Shown: in pieces, positions 1 through 11,102 of the stretch
Layout: every line of letters begins with the position of its first letter
Position numbering within the stretch: the first letter of the stretch is position 1
Assembly (NCBI RefSeq): GCF_002286785.1
Contig: NZ_MUJY01000132.1
Coordinates: 1 to 64,000, forward strand
Length of the DNA stretch: 64,000 nt
Origin: Pseudomonas sp. PIC25
GTDB lineage: Bacteria; Pseudomonadota; Gammaproteobacteria; Pseudomonadales; Pseudomonadaceae
Direction of reading: 5' to 3'
Program-made: the position numbers and the translations under genes
Notes under the pieces: generated by a model
Database searches by the model: none
What the model was told of the DNA's origin: nothing
Seen by the model: the letters and a program-made list of their open reading frames with translations, nothing else

Positions 1-83
1 CACCGCCCAAGGCCATCAAGGCCCAGGACGGTGAAGATTTCGAAGACCCGCTATCCAGTGGATCGGAAGGCTGCTCCGCTTAA
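1..83 (+). CDS. C-terminal end of an upstream gene (possibly sppA)
   Basis: Only the last 26 codons are in the window, in the frame that stops at TAA 81-83. That frame has GC-rich third positions and gives an acidic tail (PPKAIKAQDGEDFEDP...), so it looks coding. In P. aeruginosa a signal-peptide-peptidase-like gene (sppA) lies beside maf, and this could be its end. The tail itself does not identify the family. Confidence 0.4.
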   Translation, partial: PPKAIKAQDGEDFEDPLSSGSEGCSA

Positions 84-116
84 GTGAACAGCATTACGGT
101 TTTCCGGGCCTTTTCG

Positions 117-695
117 TCAGGGTATCTCGATGCCTTCGGTAAGAAGCATGTCAACCAGTCGAATCAATGGAAGCCCGATCAGGCTGGTGGCGTCTGCCCC
201 ATCAGTTGCGCGGAACAGGCTGATGCCCAGCCCCTCCGACTTGAAGCTGCCGGCGCAGTCGTATGGGCGCTCCGCTTCCAGATAACGCTCGATGCGGGCT
301 GGTTTCAGAAGGCGGAAGTGCACGGTGAAAGGAATGCAATCCATCTGGCAGCGACCTGTCGCGGTGTTGAGCAGGGCCAGGCCGGTGAGGAAGGTCACGC
401 TGTTGCCGCTGGCGGCCTGCAATTGTTCCCGGGCTTTGGCGTGTTCGTGGGGTTTGCCGAGAATCTGCTCTCCGAGCGTGGCTACCTGATCGGAGCCGAT
501 GATCAGGTGGTGCGGATGGCTGTCTGAGAGGGCTCTGGCCTTTTCTTCTGCGAGTCGGCGGACCAGGGCTTCGGCCGGCTCTTCGGGGCGTCTGGTTTCA
601 TCGATGTCGGGCGATTGCCAGATAAAAGGCAGGCGCAAGCGGGCGAGGAGTTCTCGCCGGTAGGGAGAGCTGGAGGCGAGTACAAGGGGTTGCAT
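117..695 (-). CDS. maf: Maf-like nucleotide pyrophosphatase (YceF type)
   Basis: This 192-residue protein belongs to the Maf/HAM1 family. Members hydrolyse non-canonical or methylated nucleoside triphosphates to monophosphate and pyrophosphate in the cytoplasm; the YceF branch prefers m7GTP. The N-terminal LASSSPYRRELL is the Maf phosphate-binding signature. DIDET, the RLAEEKA stretch and IIGSDQV (the catalytic Asp region) follow in the usual order. Length is typical. The ATG at 695 has AAGGAG upstream on the minus strand. It is divergent from yceD, sharing a 104-bp promoter gap, as in other Pseudomonas and in E. coli. The YceF assignment rests on neighbourhood plus sequence feel, not on an alignment. 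Confidence 0.9.
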   Translation of the reverse strand: MQPLVLASSSPYRRELLARLRLPFIWQSPDIDETRRPEEPAEALVRRLAEEKARALSDSHPHHLIIGSDQVATLGEQILGKPHEHAKAREQLQAASGNSVTFLTGLALLNTATGRCQMDCIPFTVHFRLLKPARIERYLEAERPYDCAGSFKSEGLGISLFRATDGADATSLIGLPLIRLVDMLLTEGIEIP

Positions 696-761
696 AGAGG
701 TTCTCCTTGATGAGCGAAGATTCTAGCCGTCGGTTTCGATGGCGGACAGGCCGAATTTCCT

Positions 762-790
762 TTGACAGGGGGGAGGGGCATCCCTAGAAT
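762..790 (+). promoter_or_regulatory. Consensus sigma70 promoter for yceD-rpmF-plsX
   Basis: A perfect -35 TTGACA (762-767) is followed after 17 bp by -10 TAGAAT (785-790). The likely start is G796 or nearby, only about 4 nt before the yceD ATG at 800, so the transcript would be leaderless or nearly so. Confidence 0.75.
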
Positions 791-799
791 GCTGCGCCT

Positions 800-1327
800 A
801 TGTTGAATGGGCCTATTCCACCTCATGTCGATCCGCGCAAATTGGCTGATCGCGACGCCACCCTCGAAGGGGAGCTGTCGCTGGCCGATTTGCCGAGACT
901 TTGCGAACCCTTGGCTGAAAATGCCGGGGTTGTGCGTGCGAAACTCGCTTTCGGGCGTAACGAGCAAAGGGCTGTGGTTATCCATAGCGAGCTCGACGTA
1001 GAGGTAAAGATGGTTTGCCAGCGCTGTCTTGAGCTGGTCGCTCTGCCGATCCATAGCGAGTGTGATTACGCTGTGGTGAAGGTTGGGGCGAACACCCAGT
1101 CTCTACCCAAAGGTTACGACGTGCTGGAAGTGGATGAGGATCCTTTGGATCTGCTGACGTTGGTCGAGGATGAGCTGTTGCTCGCCCTTCCCATTGTTCC
1201 GCTCCATGACCCTGAAGTTTGCCAGCAGCCGGTCGGTCTCGAAGAGCCTGAGCCGAGCGAGGACGAGGTATCGCGGTCCAACCCGTTCAGCGTACTGGCG
1301 CAGTTAAAGCGTGACCCAAACGTTTAG
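800..1327 (+). CDS. yceD: YceD/DUF177 family protein, large-subunit rRNA accumulation factor
   Basis: This 175-residue protein is of the YceD/DUF177 family, linked in E. coli and plants to 23S rRNA accumulation and almost always encoded just before rpmF. The hallmark MVCQRCLE segment with the CxxC pair sits near residues 73-80. An acidic segment (DVLEVDEDPLDLL) and the family-typical ending SNPFSVLAQLK follow. ATG 800 is kept because the opening MLNGPIPPHVDPRKL looks family-like, but it has almost no room for a Shine-Dalgarno sequence after the predicted transcription start. It is the first gene of the rpmF-plsX-fab operon, 13 bp before rpmF. Confidence 0.9.
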   Translation: MLNGPIPPHVDPRKLADRDATLEGELSLADLPRLCEPLAENAGVVRAKLAFGRNEQRAVVIHSELDVEVKMVCQRCLELVALPIHSECDYAVVKVGANTQSLPKGYDVLEVDEDPLDLLTLVEDELLLALPIVPLHDPEVCQQPVGLEEPEPSEDEVSRSNPFSVLAQLKRDPNV

Positions 1328-1340
1328 GAGTTAATTAGTT

Positions 1341-1523
1341 ATGGCTGTTCAGCAGAACAAAAAATCCCGTTCCGCGCGCGACATGCGTCGCTCCCACGAC
1401 GCGCTGGAGTCCAACGCTCTGTCCGTCGAAAAGAGCACCGGTGAAGTGCATCTGCGCCACCACGTGTCCCCGGACGGTTTCTACCGTGGTCGCAAAGTGA
1501 TCGACAAGGGCGCCGACGAGTAA
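1341..1523 (+). CDS. rpmF: 50S ribosomal protein L32
   Basis: This 60-residue basic protein starts [22 protein letters not shown], the usual bL32 N-terminus, and has the [17 protein letters not shown] core. Instead of the four-Cys zinc ribbon found in some bacteria it is a Cys-free form, which is common in gamma-proteobacteria. A clear AGGAG lies at 1327-1331, upstream of the ATG. It sits between yceD and plsX, coupling ribosome and phospholipid synthesis genes in one transcript. Confidence 0.97.
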   Translation: MAVQQNKKSRSARDMRRSHDALESNALSVEKSTGEVHLRHHVSPDGFYRGRKVIDKGADE

Positions 1524-1526
1524 TCC

Positions 1527-2537
1527 TTGTCCGCTTCGATCATCGCGATTGACGCAATGGGTGGGGACTTCGGTCCCCGCTGCATTGTTCCGGCCAGCCT
1601 TGCCTGTTTGGCCTCTTTCCCCTCGCTGCAACTGATCCTTGTCGGTCAAACTCCCCTCCTTGAAGAATTAGTTACCCGTGACCTCGGCGTGGATCGCGCT
1701 CGTCTTCGCATCCAGCATGCCGGTGAAGTCATCGAGATGGATGAACGGCCCGCGCAGGCCTTGCGCGGCAAACCGGACTCTTCCATGCGCGTGGCTCTGG
1801 AGCTGGTGCGTAACGGTCAGGCTCATGCTTGTGTCAGCGCCGGTAATACGGGGGCGTTGATGGCGCTGTCCCGCTATGTCCTGAAAACATTGCCGGGTAT
1901 CGATCGACCGGCGATGGTTACGGCGGTGCCTACCGAAAAAGGGCATTGTCATCTTCTCGATCTCGGCGCGAATGTGGATTGCAGCGCAGAGCATCTCTAT
2001 CAGTTCGCTGTCATGGGGGCTGTCGCGGCGGAGGCGCTCGGCATCGATCGCCCCCGAGTGGCTTTGCTCAACGTAGGCACCGAAGACGTCAAGGGTAACC
2101 AGCAGGTCAAGCTGGCTGCGAGCCTGTTGCAGCAGGCCTCTGGGCTCAATTACATCGGCTACGTCGAAGGGGATGGTCTGTTTCGTGGGGTGGCCGATGT
2201 GGTCGTTTGCGATGGCTTCGTCGGCAACATCCTGCTGAAGTCCAGCGAGGGGTTGGCCGCCATGATCTCCGCGCGGATGGGTGAGCTGTTCCGGCAAGGG
2301 ATTGTTGCTCGCATGGTGGGGGCGCTGGCGTTGCCGTACCTGCGTCGTCTGCAGGCTGATCTTGCACCGGCGCGCTACAACGGTGCCAGTTTTCTCGGCT
2401 TGCAGGGAATCGTGATCAAAAGCCACGGCTCCGCAGGGGCTGAGAGTTTCCAGAGTGCCATTCGGCGGGCTCTCAAGGAGATCGAGGAGAATCTTCCGGA
2501 GCGCCTTCACGGCCGTCTGGAGCATCTCTTGCTGTAG
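1527..2537 (+). CDS. plsX: Phosphate acyltransferase PlsX
   Basis: PlsX makes acyl-phosphate from acyl-ACP at the membrane surface, the first step of the PlsX/PlsY route to phosphatidic acid. The 336-residue protein begins with [13 protein letters not shown], the family signature. It has the [12 protein letters not shown] and [15 protein letters not shown] motifs and ends normally. The only start that keeps the conserved N-terminus is TTG 1527, three bases after the rpmF stop, with GGGCGCCGACGAG rather than a strong Shine-Dalgarno. Translation is therefore probably coupled to rpmF. Confidence 0.95.
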   Translation: MSASIIAIDAMGGDFGPRCIVPASLACLASFPSLQLILVGQTPLLEELVTRDLGVDRARLRIQHAGEVIEMDERPAQALRGKPDSSMRVALELVRNGQAHACVSAGNTGALMALSRYVLKTLPGIDRPAMVTAVPTEKGHCHLLDLGANVDCSAEHLYQFAVMGAVAAEALGIDRPRVALLNVGTEDVKGNQQVKLAASLLQQASGLNYIGYVEGDGLFRGVADVVVCDGFVGNILLKSSEGLAAMISARMGELFRQGIVARMVGALALPYLRRLQADLAPARYNGASFLGLQGIVIKSHGSAGAESFQSAIRRALKEIEENLPERLHGRLEHLLL

Positions 2538-2642
2538 ATGATGTGACCGCGCCCGAAGGGCTGTCATCCAACTGTGAGTTCGTTCCGTTTGGCTATGCAG
2601 GCGTGAACGTCACGACGATAAGATCAATAGGGAACTGTTTAC

Positions 2643-3581
2643 ATGTCCGCATCCCTCGCATTCGTCTTCCCTGGCCAAGGTTCCCAGTCGCTCGGCATGC
2701 TGGCCGAGCAGGGCGCTCAACAGCCTCTGGTGCTGGACGCCTTCGCTGAGGCTTCCGAGGCGCTTGGCTACGATCTCTGGGCATTGACCCAGCAGGGGCC
2801 GGAAGAGCAACTCAACCAGACCGACAAAACCCAGCCAGCCATTCTCACCGCTTCGGTGGCGTTGTGGCGCCTGTGGCTGGCTCAGGGCGGCGTGCGTCCC
2901 GCTTTCGTGGCCGGTCACAGCCTTGGCGAATATTCGGCGCTGGTCGCTGCCGGCAGCCTTGGGCTGGCCGATGCAGCGAGGCTGGTGGAGCGTCGCGGTC
3001 AGCTGATGCAGCAGGCGGTTCCGGCTGGGCAGGGCGGCATGGCTGCGATCCTCGGCCTGGAAGATGCCGATGTGCTGGCTGCCTGTGCCGAGGCGGCCCA
3101 GGGCGAAGTGGTCAGTGCGGTGAATTTCAATGCGCCGGGCCAGGTTGTGGTGGCCGGAGCCAGGGCGGCGGTCGAACGGGCGATCGAGGCTTGCAAGGCG
3201 CGGGGTGCCAAGCGTGCCATGGCGTTGCCGGTCAGCGTGCCGTCGCATTGCGAATTGATGCGTCCGGCCGCAGAGCGCTTCGCCGAAACAGTGAGTGCGA
3301 TCGGCTGGCAGAAGCCTGAGATTCCGCTGGTCCAGAATGTCAGCGCCGCTGTGGTATCCGATCTCGACACGCTGAAGCGTGACCTGCTGGCCCAGCTTTA
3401 CAGTCCGGTGCGTTGGGTAGAGTCAATGGTCCGTCTGGCTGAAAACGGCGTGACCGATCTGGTCGAGTGCGGTCCTGGCAAGGTGCTTTCCGGCTTGAAC
3501 AAACGCTGTGTCAAAGGCGTGAATACGCATAATCTCGATACCCCCGAAGCTTTCGCGGCTGCTCGTGCCGCTTTGGCTTGA
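2643..3581 (+). CDS. fabD: Malonyl-CoA:ACP transacylase
   Basis: FabD transfers malonyl groups from CoA to ACP, supplying every elongation round of fatty-acid synthesis. The 312-residue protein opens with FVFPGQGSQ, carries the nucleophile motif GHSLGEY with Ser about residue 93, the oxyanion QQ pair near residue 100-110, the SVPSHCELM histidine motif and a C-terminal VECGPGKVLSGL. Length is normal for the family. It follows plsX after 105 bp and is followed by fabG with a 14-bp gap. Confidence 0.97.
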   Translation: MSASLAFVFPGQGSQSLGMLAEQGAQQPLVLDAFAEASEALGYDLWALTQQGPEEQLNQTDKTQPAILTASVALWRLWLAQGGVRPAFVAGHSLGEYSALVAAGSLGLADAARLVERRGQLMQQAVPAGQGGMAAILGLEDADVLAACAEAAQGEVVSAVNFNAPGQVVVAGARAAVERAIEACKARGAKRAMALPVSVPSHCELMRPAAERFAETVSAIGWQKPEIPLVQNVSAAVVSDLDTLKRDLLAQLYSPVRWVESMVRLAENGVTDLVECGPGKVLSGLNKRCVKGVNTHNLDTPEAFAAARAALA

Positions 3582-3595
3582 ACAAGGAGAAGACT

Positions 3596-4339
3596 ATGAG
3601 TCTGCAAGGTAAAGTTGCGCTGGTTACCGGAGCGAGCCGAGGCATCGGTCAGGCCATTGCGCTGGAGCTGGGGCGCCAGGGAGCTGTCGTGATTGGCACC
3701 GCCACCAGCCCGAGCGGTGCCGAGCGTATCGCCGAGACGCTCAAGGCTAACGGTATCGAAGGTGCCGGCCTGGTATTGGATGTCGCCAATGACGAATCGG
3801 TTGCCAGTACCCTGGAGCACATTCAGCAGCATCTCGGTCAGCCGCTGATCTTGGTCAATAACGCCGGTATCACGCGCGATAACCTGATGATGCGCATGAA
3901 AGACGACGAATGGCATGATGTTATCAACACCAACCTCAACAGCCTGTTCCGTTTGTCCAAGGGTGTGCTGCGCGGCATGACAAAAGCTCGTTGGGGGCGG
4001 ATCATCAATATTGGTTCGGTCGTGGGTGCCATGGGTAATGCCGGTCAGGTCAACTACGCGGCCGCCAAAGCTGGACTCGAGGGTTTCACCCGAGCGATGG
4101 CGCGGGAAGTCGGATCGCGTGCAATTACCGTCAATGCGGTGGCCCCTGGCTTCATCGATACCGATATGACCCGCGAATTGCCTGAATCCCAGCGGGAAGC
4201 CTTGTTGACCCAGATTCCGCTGGGGCGTCTGGGGCAGGCCGAGGAAATCGCCAGTGTCGTGGCTTTCCTGGCTTCCGACGGTGCGGCTTACGTAACAGGA
4301 GCTACCATTCCAGTGAATGGCGGCATGTACATGGCTTGA
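3596..4339 (+). CDS. fabG: 3-oxoacyl-ACP reductase
   Basis: FabG is the NADPH-dependent ketoacyl-ACP reductase of type II fatty-acid synthesis. The 247-residue SDR protein has the TGASRGIG cofactor motif (11-18), NNAG (88-91) and catalytic Ser141, Tyr154 and Lys158. It ends with GGMYMA, as typical FabGs do. The start chosen is ATG 3596, preceded by AAGGAGA; an upstream in-frame ATG at 3578 would overlap fabD and lacks a ribosome site. It lies between fabD and acpP. Confidence 0.97.
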   Translation: MSLQGKVALVTGASRGIGQAIALELGRQGAVVIGTATSPSGAERIAETLKANGIEGAGLVLDVANDESVASTLEHIQQHLGQPLILVNNAGITRDNLMMRMKDDEWHDVINTNLNSLFRLSKGVLRGMTKARWGRIINIGSVVGAMGNAGQVNYAAAKAGLEGFTRAMAREVGSRAITVNAVAPGFIDTDMTRELPESQREALLTQIPLGRLGQAEEIASVVAFLASDGAAYVTGATIPVNGGMYMA

Positions 4340-4451
4340 ATGTGACGTCTTCCTTCAGAAAACTGTCATAAGGGCTGTCTAGAATCCGTTACAAAAGTGC
4401 AATGGGTGAGACGGCTTGTTGACGTGTTGCTGAAGGGGACGGCCGTTTGGC

Positions 4452-4479
4452 TTGAAAGTTTGAAAACCCTTTCTATACA
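4452..4479 (+). promoter_or_regulatory. Predicted sigma70 promoter of acpP
   Basis: TTGAAA (4452-4457), a 16-bp spacer and TATACA (4474-4479) form a good sigma70 promoter in the 186-bp fabG-acpP gap. The start would be near 4486, giving a leader of about 40 nt that contains the rgsA-complementary segment. It lets acpP be made in excess over the other fab genes. Confidence 0.6.
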
Positions 4480-4525
4480 CTGCAGCCCAGCTGCACGGAT
4501 TTTCCCATAGGAGTGAAAACAAGGT

Positions 4526-4762
4526 ATGAGCACCATCGAAGAACGCGTCAAGAAAATCGTCGCCGAGCAACTGGGCGTCAAAGAAGAGGAAGTCACCAAC
4601 AGCGCTTCCTTCGTTGAAGACCTGGGCGCCGACTCCCTTGACACCGTCGAGCTGGTGATGGCTCTGGAAGAGGAATTCGAGACCGAAATTCCGGACGAGC
4701 AGGCTGAGAAGATCACCACCGTTCAGGAAGCCATCGATTACATCAACGCTCACGCGCAGTAA
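4526..4762 (+). CDS. acpP: Acyl carrier protein
   Basis: This 78-residue acidic four-helix protein carries growing acyl chains on a 4'-phosphopantetheine arm. The attachment site is Ser37 in [19 protein letters not shown]. The start ATG 4526 follows a TAGGAG Shine-Dalgarno at 4508-4513. That ribosome site is complementary to the core of the rgsA sRNA encoded at 10892-11012, matching the reported RgsA repression of acpP in P. aeruginosa. The gene has its own promoter upstream and a hairpin terminator just downstream. Confidence 0.98.
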
Positions 4763-4790
4763 TGTAATCGTCGGGTTCCCGACACGGAAA

Positions 4791-4824
4791 AGCCGCACTG
4801 CCCTAACAGGCGTGCGGTTTTTCT
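4791..4824 (+). terminator. Rho-independent terminator after acpP
   Basis: CCGCAC (4793-4798) pairs with GTGCGG (4812-4817) and is followed by a run of five T. With the upstream promoter it makes acpP a separable short transcript, although some read-through into fabF is likely. Confidence 0.75.
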
Positions 4825-4857
4825 TTAAGTGTTGCAAACGTGCAAGAGGAGATAGCT

Positions 4858-6102
4858 GTGTCGCGTAGACGCGTCGTGGTAACCGGCATGGGCATGTTGT
4901 CGCCCCTGGGAACCGATGTGCCGAGCAGCTGGCAGGGCATTCTGGCCGGCCGTAGTGGCATTGGCCCCATTGAGCATATGGACCTTTCCGCCTATTCCAC
5001 CCGCTTCGGTGGATCGGTGAAGGGCTTCAACGTCGAGGAATATCTTTCGGCGAAGGAAGCACGCAAGCTCGACCTGTTCATTCAATACGGCCTGGCGGCC
5101 AGTTTCCAAGCGGTCCGTGATTCGGGGCTGGAAGTGACCGATGCCAACCGTGAGCGTATCGGTGTGGCAATGGGCTCCGGTATCGGTGGCCTGACCAATA
5201 TCGAGAACAACTGCAAATCCTTGATCGAGCAGGGGCCTCGGCGCATATCGCCGTTCTTCGTACCCGGTTCAATCATCAATATGGTGTCCGGTTTCCTGTC
5301 GATCCACCTGGGACTTCAGGGGCCGAACTATGCAATCGCCACCGCCTGTACGACGGGGACTCATTGCATCGGCATGGCGGCCCGTAATATCGCCTATGGC
5401 GAGGCTGACGTGATGGTTGCCGGTGGCTCCGAGATGGCGGCTTGTGGTCTGGGCTTGGGCGGCTTCGGTGCTGCGCGCGCCTTGTCCACCCGCAATGACG
5501 AGCCGACCCGTGCCAGCCGTCCCTGGGATAAGGGGCGTGATGGCTTTGTCCTGTCCGACGGCGCCGGTGCGCTGGTGCTCGAAGAGCTGGAACATGCTAA
5601 GGCGCGCGGCGCCAACATTTATGCCGAGCTGGTCGGCTTCGGTATGAGTGGCGATGCCTTCCACATGACGTCGCCGCCGGAAGATGGCGCTGGTGCTGCG
5701 CGTTGCATGAAGAATGCACTTCGCGATGCCGGGTTGAATGTCGACCAAGTCCAGTACATCAATGCCCATGGCACATCGACGCCTGCCGGCGACCTTGCCG
5801 AGGTGGCTGCGGTCAAGTCGGTATTCGGCGATCACGCTTATCGTCTGACCGTCAGCTCGACCAAGTCGATGACCGGGCATCTGCTCGGTGCTGCAGGCGC
5901 TGTCGAGGCGATCTTCAGTGTGTTGGCAATTCGTGATCAGGTGGCTCCGCCGACCATCAATCTGGATGATCCGGACGAGGGCTGCGATCTCGATTTCGTG
6001 CCGCATGAAGCCAAGAGCATGCCGATCGATGTGGTGCTTTCCAACTCCTTCGGTTTCGGTGGTACAAACGGTTCGCTGCTGTTCCGCCGGTTTGCCGGCT
6101 GA
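4858..6102 (+). CDS. fabF: 3-oxoacyl-ACP synthase II (KAS II)
   Basis: FabF condenses malonyl-ACP with acyl-ACP and is the temperature-responsive elongating ketosynthase. The protein is 414 residues from GTG 4858, which has AAGAGGAG upstream; GTG 4840 would add six residues with no ribosome site. The catalytic Cys lies in TACTTGTH near residue 164, and the two histidines are in [11 protein letters not shown] and [12 protein letters not shown]. The glycine-rich C-terminus NSFGFGGTN is intact. Its stop overlaps the pabC start (TGATG), suggesting translational coupling. Confidence 0.96.
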   Translation: MSRRRVVVTGMGMLSPLGTDVPSSWQGILAGRSGIGPIEHMDLSAYSTRFGGSVKGFNVEEYLSAKEARKLDLFIQYGLAASFQAVRDSGLEVTDANRERIGVAMGSGIGGLTNIENNCKSLIEQGPRRISPFFVPGSIINMVSGFLSIHLGLQGPNYAIATACTTGTHCIGMAARNIAYGEADVMVAGGSEMAACGLGLGGFGAARALSTRNDEPTRASRPWDKGRDGFVLSDGAGALVLEELEHAKARGANIYAELVGFGMSGDAFHMTSPPEDGAGAARCMKNALRDAGLNVDQVQYINAHGTSTPAGDLAEVAAVKSVFGDHAYRLTVSSTKSMTGHLLGAAGAVEAIFSVLAIRDQVAPPTINLDDPDEGCDLDFVPHEAKSMPIDVVLSNSFGFGGTNGSLLFRRFAG

Positions 6103-6917
6103 TGCTGACCTGGGTCGACGGCCTGCCAGCGGGTGATGTGCCCGTTACGGACCGTGGGCTCGCCTACGGCGATGGTCTGTTTGAGACCATCGCCGTCAGG
6201 GCGGGGCGGCCGCGCTTGCTGGAGCGGCATCTGCGGCGCTTGAGCGAAGGTTGTACCCGGTTGGGAGTCGTCTGTGACGAAGCGCTGATCGAGTCTGAGT
6301 TATTGGCATTCTGTTCTGTGTTGGGTGACGGAGTAGCCAAGCTGATTCTGACTAGGGGCGATGGTCTGCGTGGCTACGCGCCTCCGGTGAGTGGGCAAGC
6401 GCGGCGTATTCTTCAGGGCGGCGCCTTGCCCGACTATCCCCCTGCCAATGCCGAACGGGGCGTCAGCCTGTATCCCTGCCGGACCCGACTCGCCGAGCAA
6501 CCGGCACTCGCCGGTCTGAAGCACTTGAATCGACTCGAACAGGTCCTGGCCCGTGCCGAATGGCAGGGGGCCGCCTTCGCCGAAGGGTTGATGCGCGATG
6601 TATCGGGGCGTGTGATTGAAGGCGTCTTCAGCAACCTGTTCATGGTCCGGTGCGGGCGGCTCGTTACCGCCGACCTGTCCCGCTGCGGTGTGGCTGGAGT
6701 CATGCGGGCAGAAGTCCTGGTGATCGCGCAGGCTGTTGGCATATCTGTTGAGGTAAGGGACATTCCTTACGAGGAATTGCTGCAGGCGGATGAAGTCTTC
6801 CTCTGTAACAGCCTCTATGGCGTCTGGCCTGTGATCGGGTTGGAAGAGCGCGACTGGCCCGTTGGTCCTCTGACCCGTAAACTGCAAGCCCTTGTCCGCG
6901 ACGTCCTGGGTTCCTGA
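6102..6917 (+). CDS. pabC: Aminodeoxychorismate lyase
   Basis: PabC is a PLP fold-type IV enzyme that splits 4-amino-4-deoxychorismate into p-aminobenzoate and pyruvate for folate synthesis. The 271-residue protein has DRGLAYGDGLFETIAV at the N-terminus, the PLP lysine in LKHLNRLEQVLA near residue 140, and the FSNLF and GVMRA phosphate-binding segments. It overlaps the fabF stop by one base. The fabF-pabC-mltG-tmk-holB order is standard in gamma-proteobacteria. Confidence 0.94.
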   Translation: MLTWVDGLPAGDVPVTDRGLAYGDGLFETIAVRAGRPRLLERHLRRLSEGCTRLGVVCDEALIESELLAFCSVLGDGVAKLILTRGDGLRGYAPPVSGQARRILQGGALPDYPPANAERGVSLYPCRTRLAEQPALAGLKHLNRLEQVLARAEWQGAAFAEGLMRDVSGRVIEGVFSNLFMVRCGRLVTADLSRCGVAGVMRAEVLVIAQAVGISVEVRDIPYEELLQADEVFLCNSLYGVWPVIGLEERDWPVGPLTRKLQALVRDVLGS

Positions 6918-6920
6918 TTC

Positions 6921-9610
<2,690 letters not shown>

Positions 9611-9645
9611 AATCGGCCCACCGAAATTCAGCCGGGAAACGTCGC

Positions 9646-10002
9646 ATGAGTCTGCCACCGAATCTGGGGCCACGTAACGGAATCCTTTCCTTGACCATCA
9701 AGGACAAATCCGTTCTGTACGCTGCCTATATGCCTTTCATCAAGAACGGTGGCCTGTTCATTCCGACCAACAAGAGCTACAAGCTCGGCGACGAAGTTTT
9801 CATGCTGCTCAATCTGATGGATGAGCCCGAAAAGATTCCGGTGGCCGGAAAGGTGGTCTGGATAACCCCGAAAGGCGCCCAAGGTAATCGTGCCGCAGGT
9901 GTTGGCGTGCAGTTCAACGACGGCGACAATACCGCCCGCAACAAGATCGAAACCTATCTGGCCGGCGCCTTGAAGTCTGATCGGCCGACCCACACGATGT
10001 AA
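9646..10002 (+). CDS. pilZ: Type IV pilus assembly protein PilZ
   Basis: This 118-residue protein closely resembles P. aeruginosa PilZ, which is needed for type IV pilus biogenesis and acts with PilB and FimX. It is a single beta-barrel PilZ domain. The RxxxR and (D/N)xSxxG residues that bind c-di-GMP in other PilZ proteins are not visible, consistent with the founding member not binding the nucleotide. ATG 9646 is chosen; the upstream in-frame start at 9583 overlaps holB. Confidence 0.95.
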   Translation: MSLPPNLGPRNGILSLTIKDKSVLYAAYMPFIKNGGLFIPTNKSYKLGDEVFMLLNLMDEPEKIPVAGKVVWITPKGAQGNRAAGVGVQFNDGDNTARNKIETYLAGALKSDRPTHTM

Positions 10003-10019
10003 GTGATACGCCTCAAGCA

Positions 10020-10062
10020 GCAAGCCGGGAGCACCAGCCGAGAGCTTGGGCTTGCGGTTTTT
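10020..10062 (+). terminator. Probable terminator after pilZ
   Basis: GCAAGCC (10020-10026) pairs with GGCTTGC (10049-10055), with a short inner AGC/GCT stem, followed by GGTTTTT. It lies 17 bp before the tatD-family start, so that gene may need read-through or its own promoter. Confidence 0.5.
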
Positions 10063-10078
10063 CGTATTGAGGTTCTCC

Positions 10079-10858
10079 ATGCTCGTCGACTCCCATTGCC
10101 ATCTCGATCGCCTCGATCTGAGTGTCCATGATGGCTCCCTCGATAAAGCGCTGGATGCTGCGCGAGCGCGTGGCGTCGGCCATTTCCTTTGCATTGGCGT
10201 GAGTGCCGACAATGCTGCAGCGGTCAAACACCTGGCCGAGCGATATGCCGATGTGGACTGTTCGATCGGTGTACACCCTTTGGACCTCGAACCGGGTGCG
10301 GAGCCGGCGCTGGATTGGCTTCTGCGCGAGTTGGACCATCCGCGGGTGGTGGCAATTGGCGAAACCGGATTGGATTACCACTACGAACCGGAGGCCGCGG
10401 AACGCCAGCAGCAATCCTTCCGACTGCACCTGGAGGCCGCAAAAGTTACCGGTAAGCCGGTCATCGTGCATACCCGGGAAGCTCGAGCCGATACGCTTGC
10501 CTTGCTTCGCGAGGCGGCATTGCCGCAAGCGGGCGTTCTCCATTGCTTTACCGAAGACTGGGAAATGGCCAAGGCCGCGCTGGATATCGGTTTCTATATT
10601 TCGCTGTCCGGAATCGTCACGTTCCGCAATGCCGAGGCTCTGCGCGATGTCGCGCGCAAGGTGCCGGCTGAGCGTCTGTTAGTGGAAACCGATTCCCCTT
10701 ATCTGGCGCCCGTGCCTCACCGCGGCAAGCCGAATTTGCCGCAGTATGTTCGCGAGATTGCCGAGTTCCTGGCGGAGCTGCGAGGGGTTTCTTTCGAGGA
10801 ATTTGCCGCGCAAACCACCGCGAATTTCAGGCGACTGTTTCCACAGGCACATTTTTGA
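10079..10858 (+). CDS. TatD-family metal-dependent hydrolase (YcfH type)
   Basis: This 259-residue TIM-barrel metallohydrolase belongs to the TatD DNase family. It has DSHCHLD at the N-terminus, the IGETGLDYH glutamate motif, IVHTREA, the LHCFTE histidine and a C-terminal VETDSPYLAP. These supply the expected metal ligands. Family members show 3'-5' exonuclease or DNase activity; the exact substrate is unknown here. It is the last gene of the tmk-holB-pilZ run and converges on the rgsA sRNA gene. Confidence 0.92.
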   Translation: MLVDSHCHLDRLDLSVHDGSLDKALDAARARGVGHFLCIGVSADNAAAVKHLAERYADVDCSIGVHPLDLEPGAEPALDWLLRELDHPRVVAIGETGLDYHYEPEAAERQQQSFRLHLEAAKVTGKPVIVHTREARADTLALLREAALPQAGVLHCFTEDWEMAKAALDIGFYISLSGIVTFRNAEALRDVARKVPAERLLVETDSPYLAPVPHRGKPNLPQYVREIAEFLAELRGVSFEEFAAQTTANFRRLFPQAHF

Positions 10859-10891
10859 CTGCGTAACGCTGGCCAAGTCTGGCGCATGCGC

Positions 10892-11012
10892 AAAAAAAAC
10901 CCGGGTTCTGGGGGATGAATCCGGGTTAAGACCATTAGGAGTAAAACAAAGGTACGCGATCCACGGTACCTTGACTGGCGGGGCACTTGGGGGGAGATAC
11001 CGCGCACCAGTA
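10892..11012 (-). ncRNA. rgsA: Small regulatory RNA RgsA
   Basis: In P. aeruginosa the RpoS-dependent, Hfq-binding sRNA RgsA lies next to this tatD-family gene. Here the minus strand has a -10-like CAATACT at 11025-11019, a start near 11012, and a strong terminator: AACCCGG/CCGGGTT stem (10927-10921 with 10904-10898) and eight T at 10899-10892. The predicted length is about 121 nt, close to the known RNA. The single-stranded core opposite 10932-10952 is complementary to the acpP ribosome site (4504-4524): TAGGAGT and AAAACAA pair around one bulged G. The 5' end is estimated. Confidence 0.85.
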
Positions 11013-11018
11013 CCTTGA

Positions 11019-11025
11019 AGTATTG
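11019..11025 (-). promoter_or_regulatory. Probable RpoS-type -10 element of rgsA
   Basis: The minus-strand heptamer CAATACT resembles the stationary-phase -10 (CTATACT-like). It lies about 7 bp before the inferred rgsA start. No good -35 is visible, as is common for RpoS promoters. Confidence 0.45.
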
Positions 11026-11102
11026 GCGAAGATTCCTGAACGTCCAGATTGGTTTCGCTCATTTTTTAAACAGATTTGGAATACCACCGTTCCTGTTGAG
11101 AT

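Noticed and set aside
10679-11062. A 127-codon minus-strand reading frame starting MSETNLDVQESS over the tatD/rgsA region
   Set aside because: It runs through the rgsA terminator and into tatD, and its start is upstream of the likely sRNA promoter. A short peptide at its beginning cannot be excluded, but rgsA explains the locus better.
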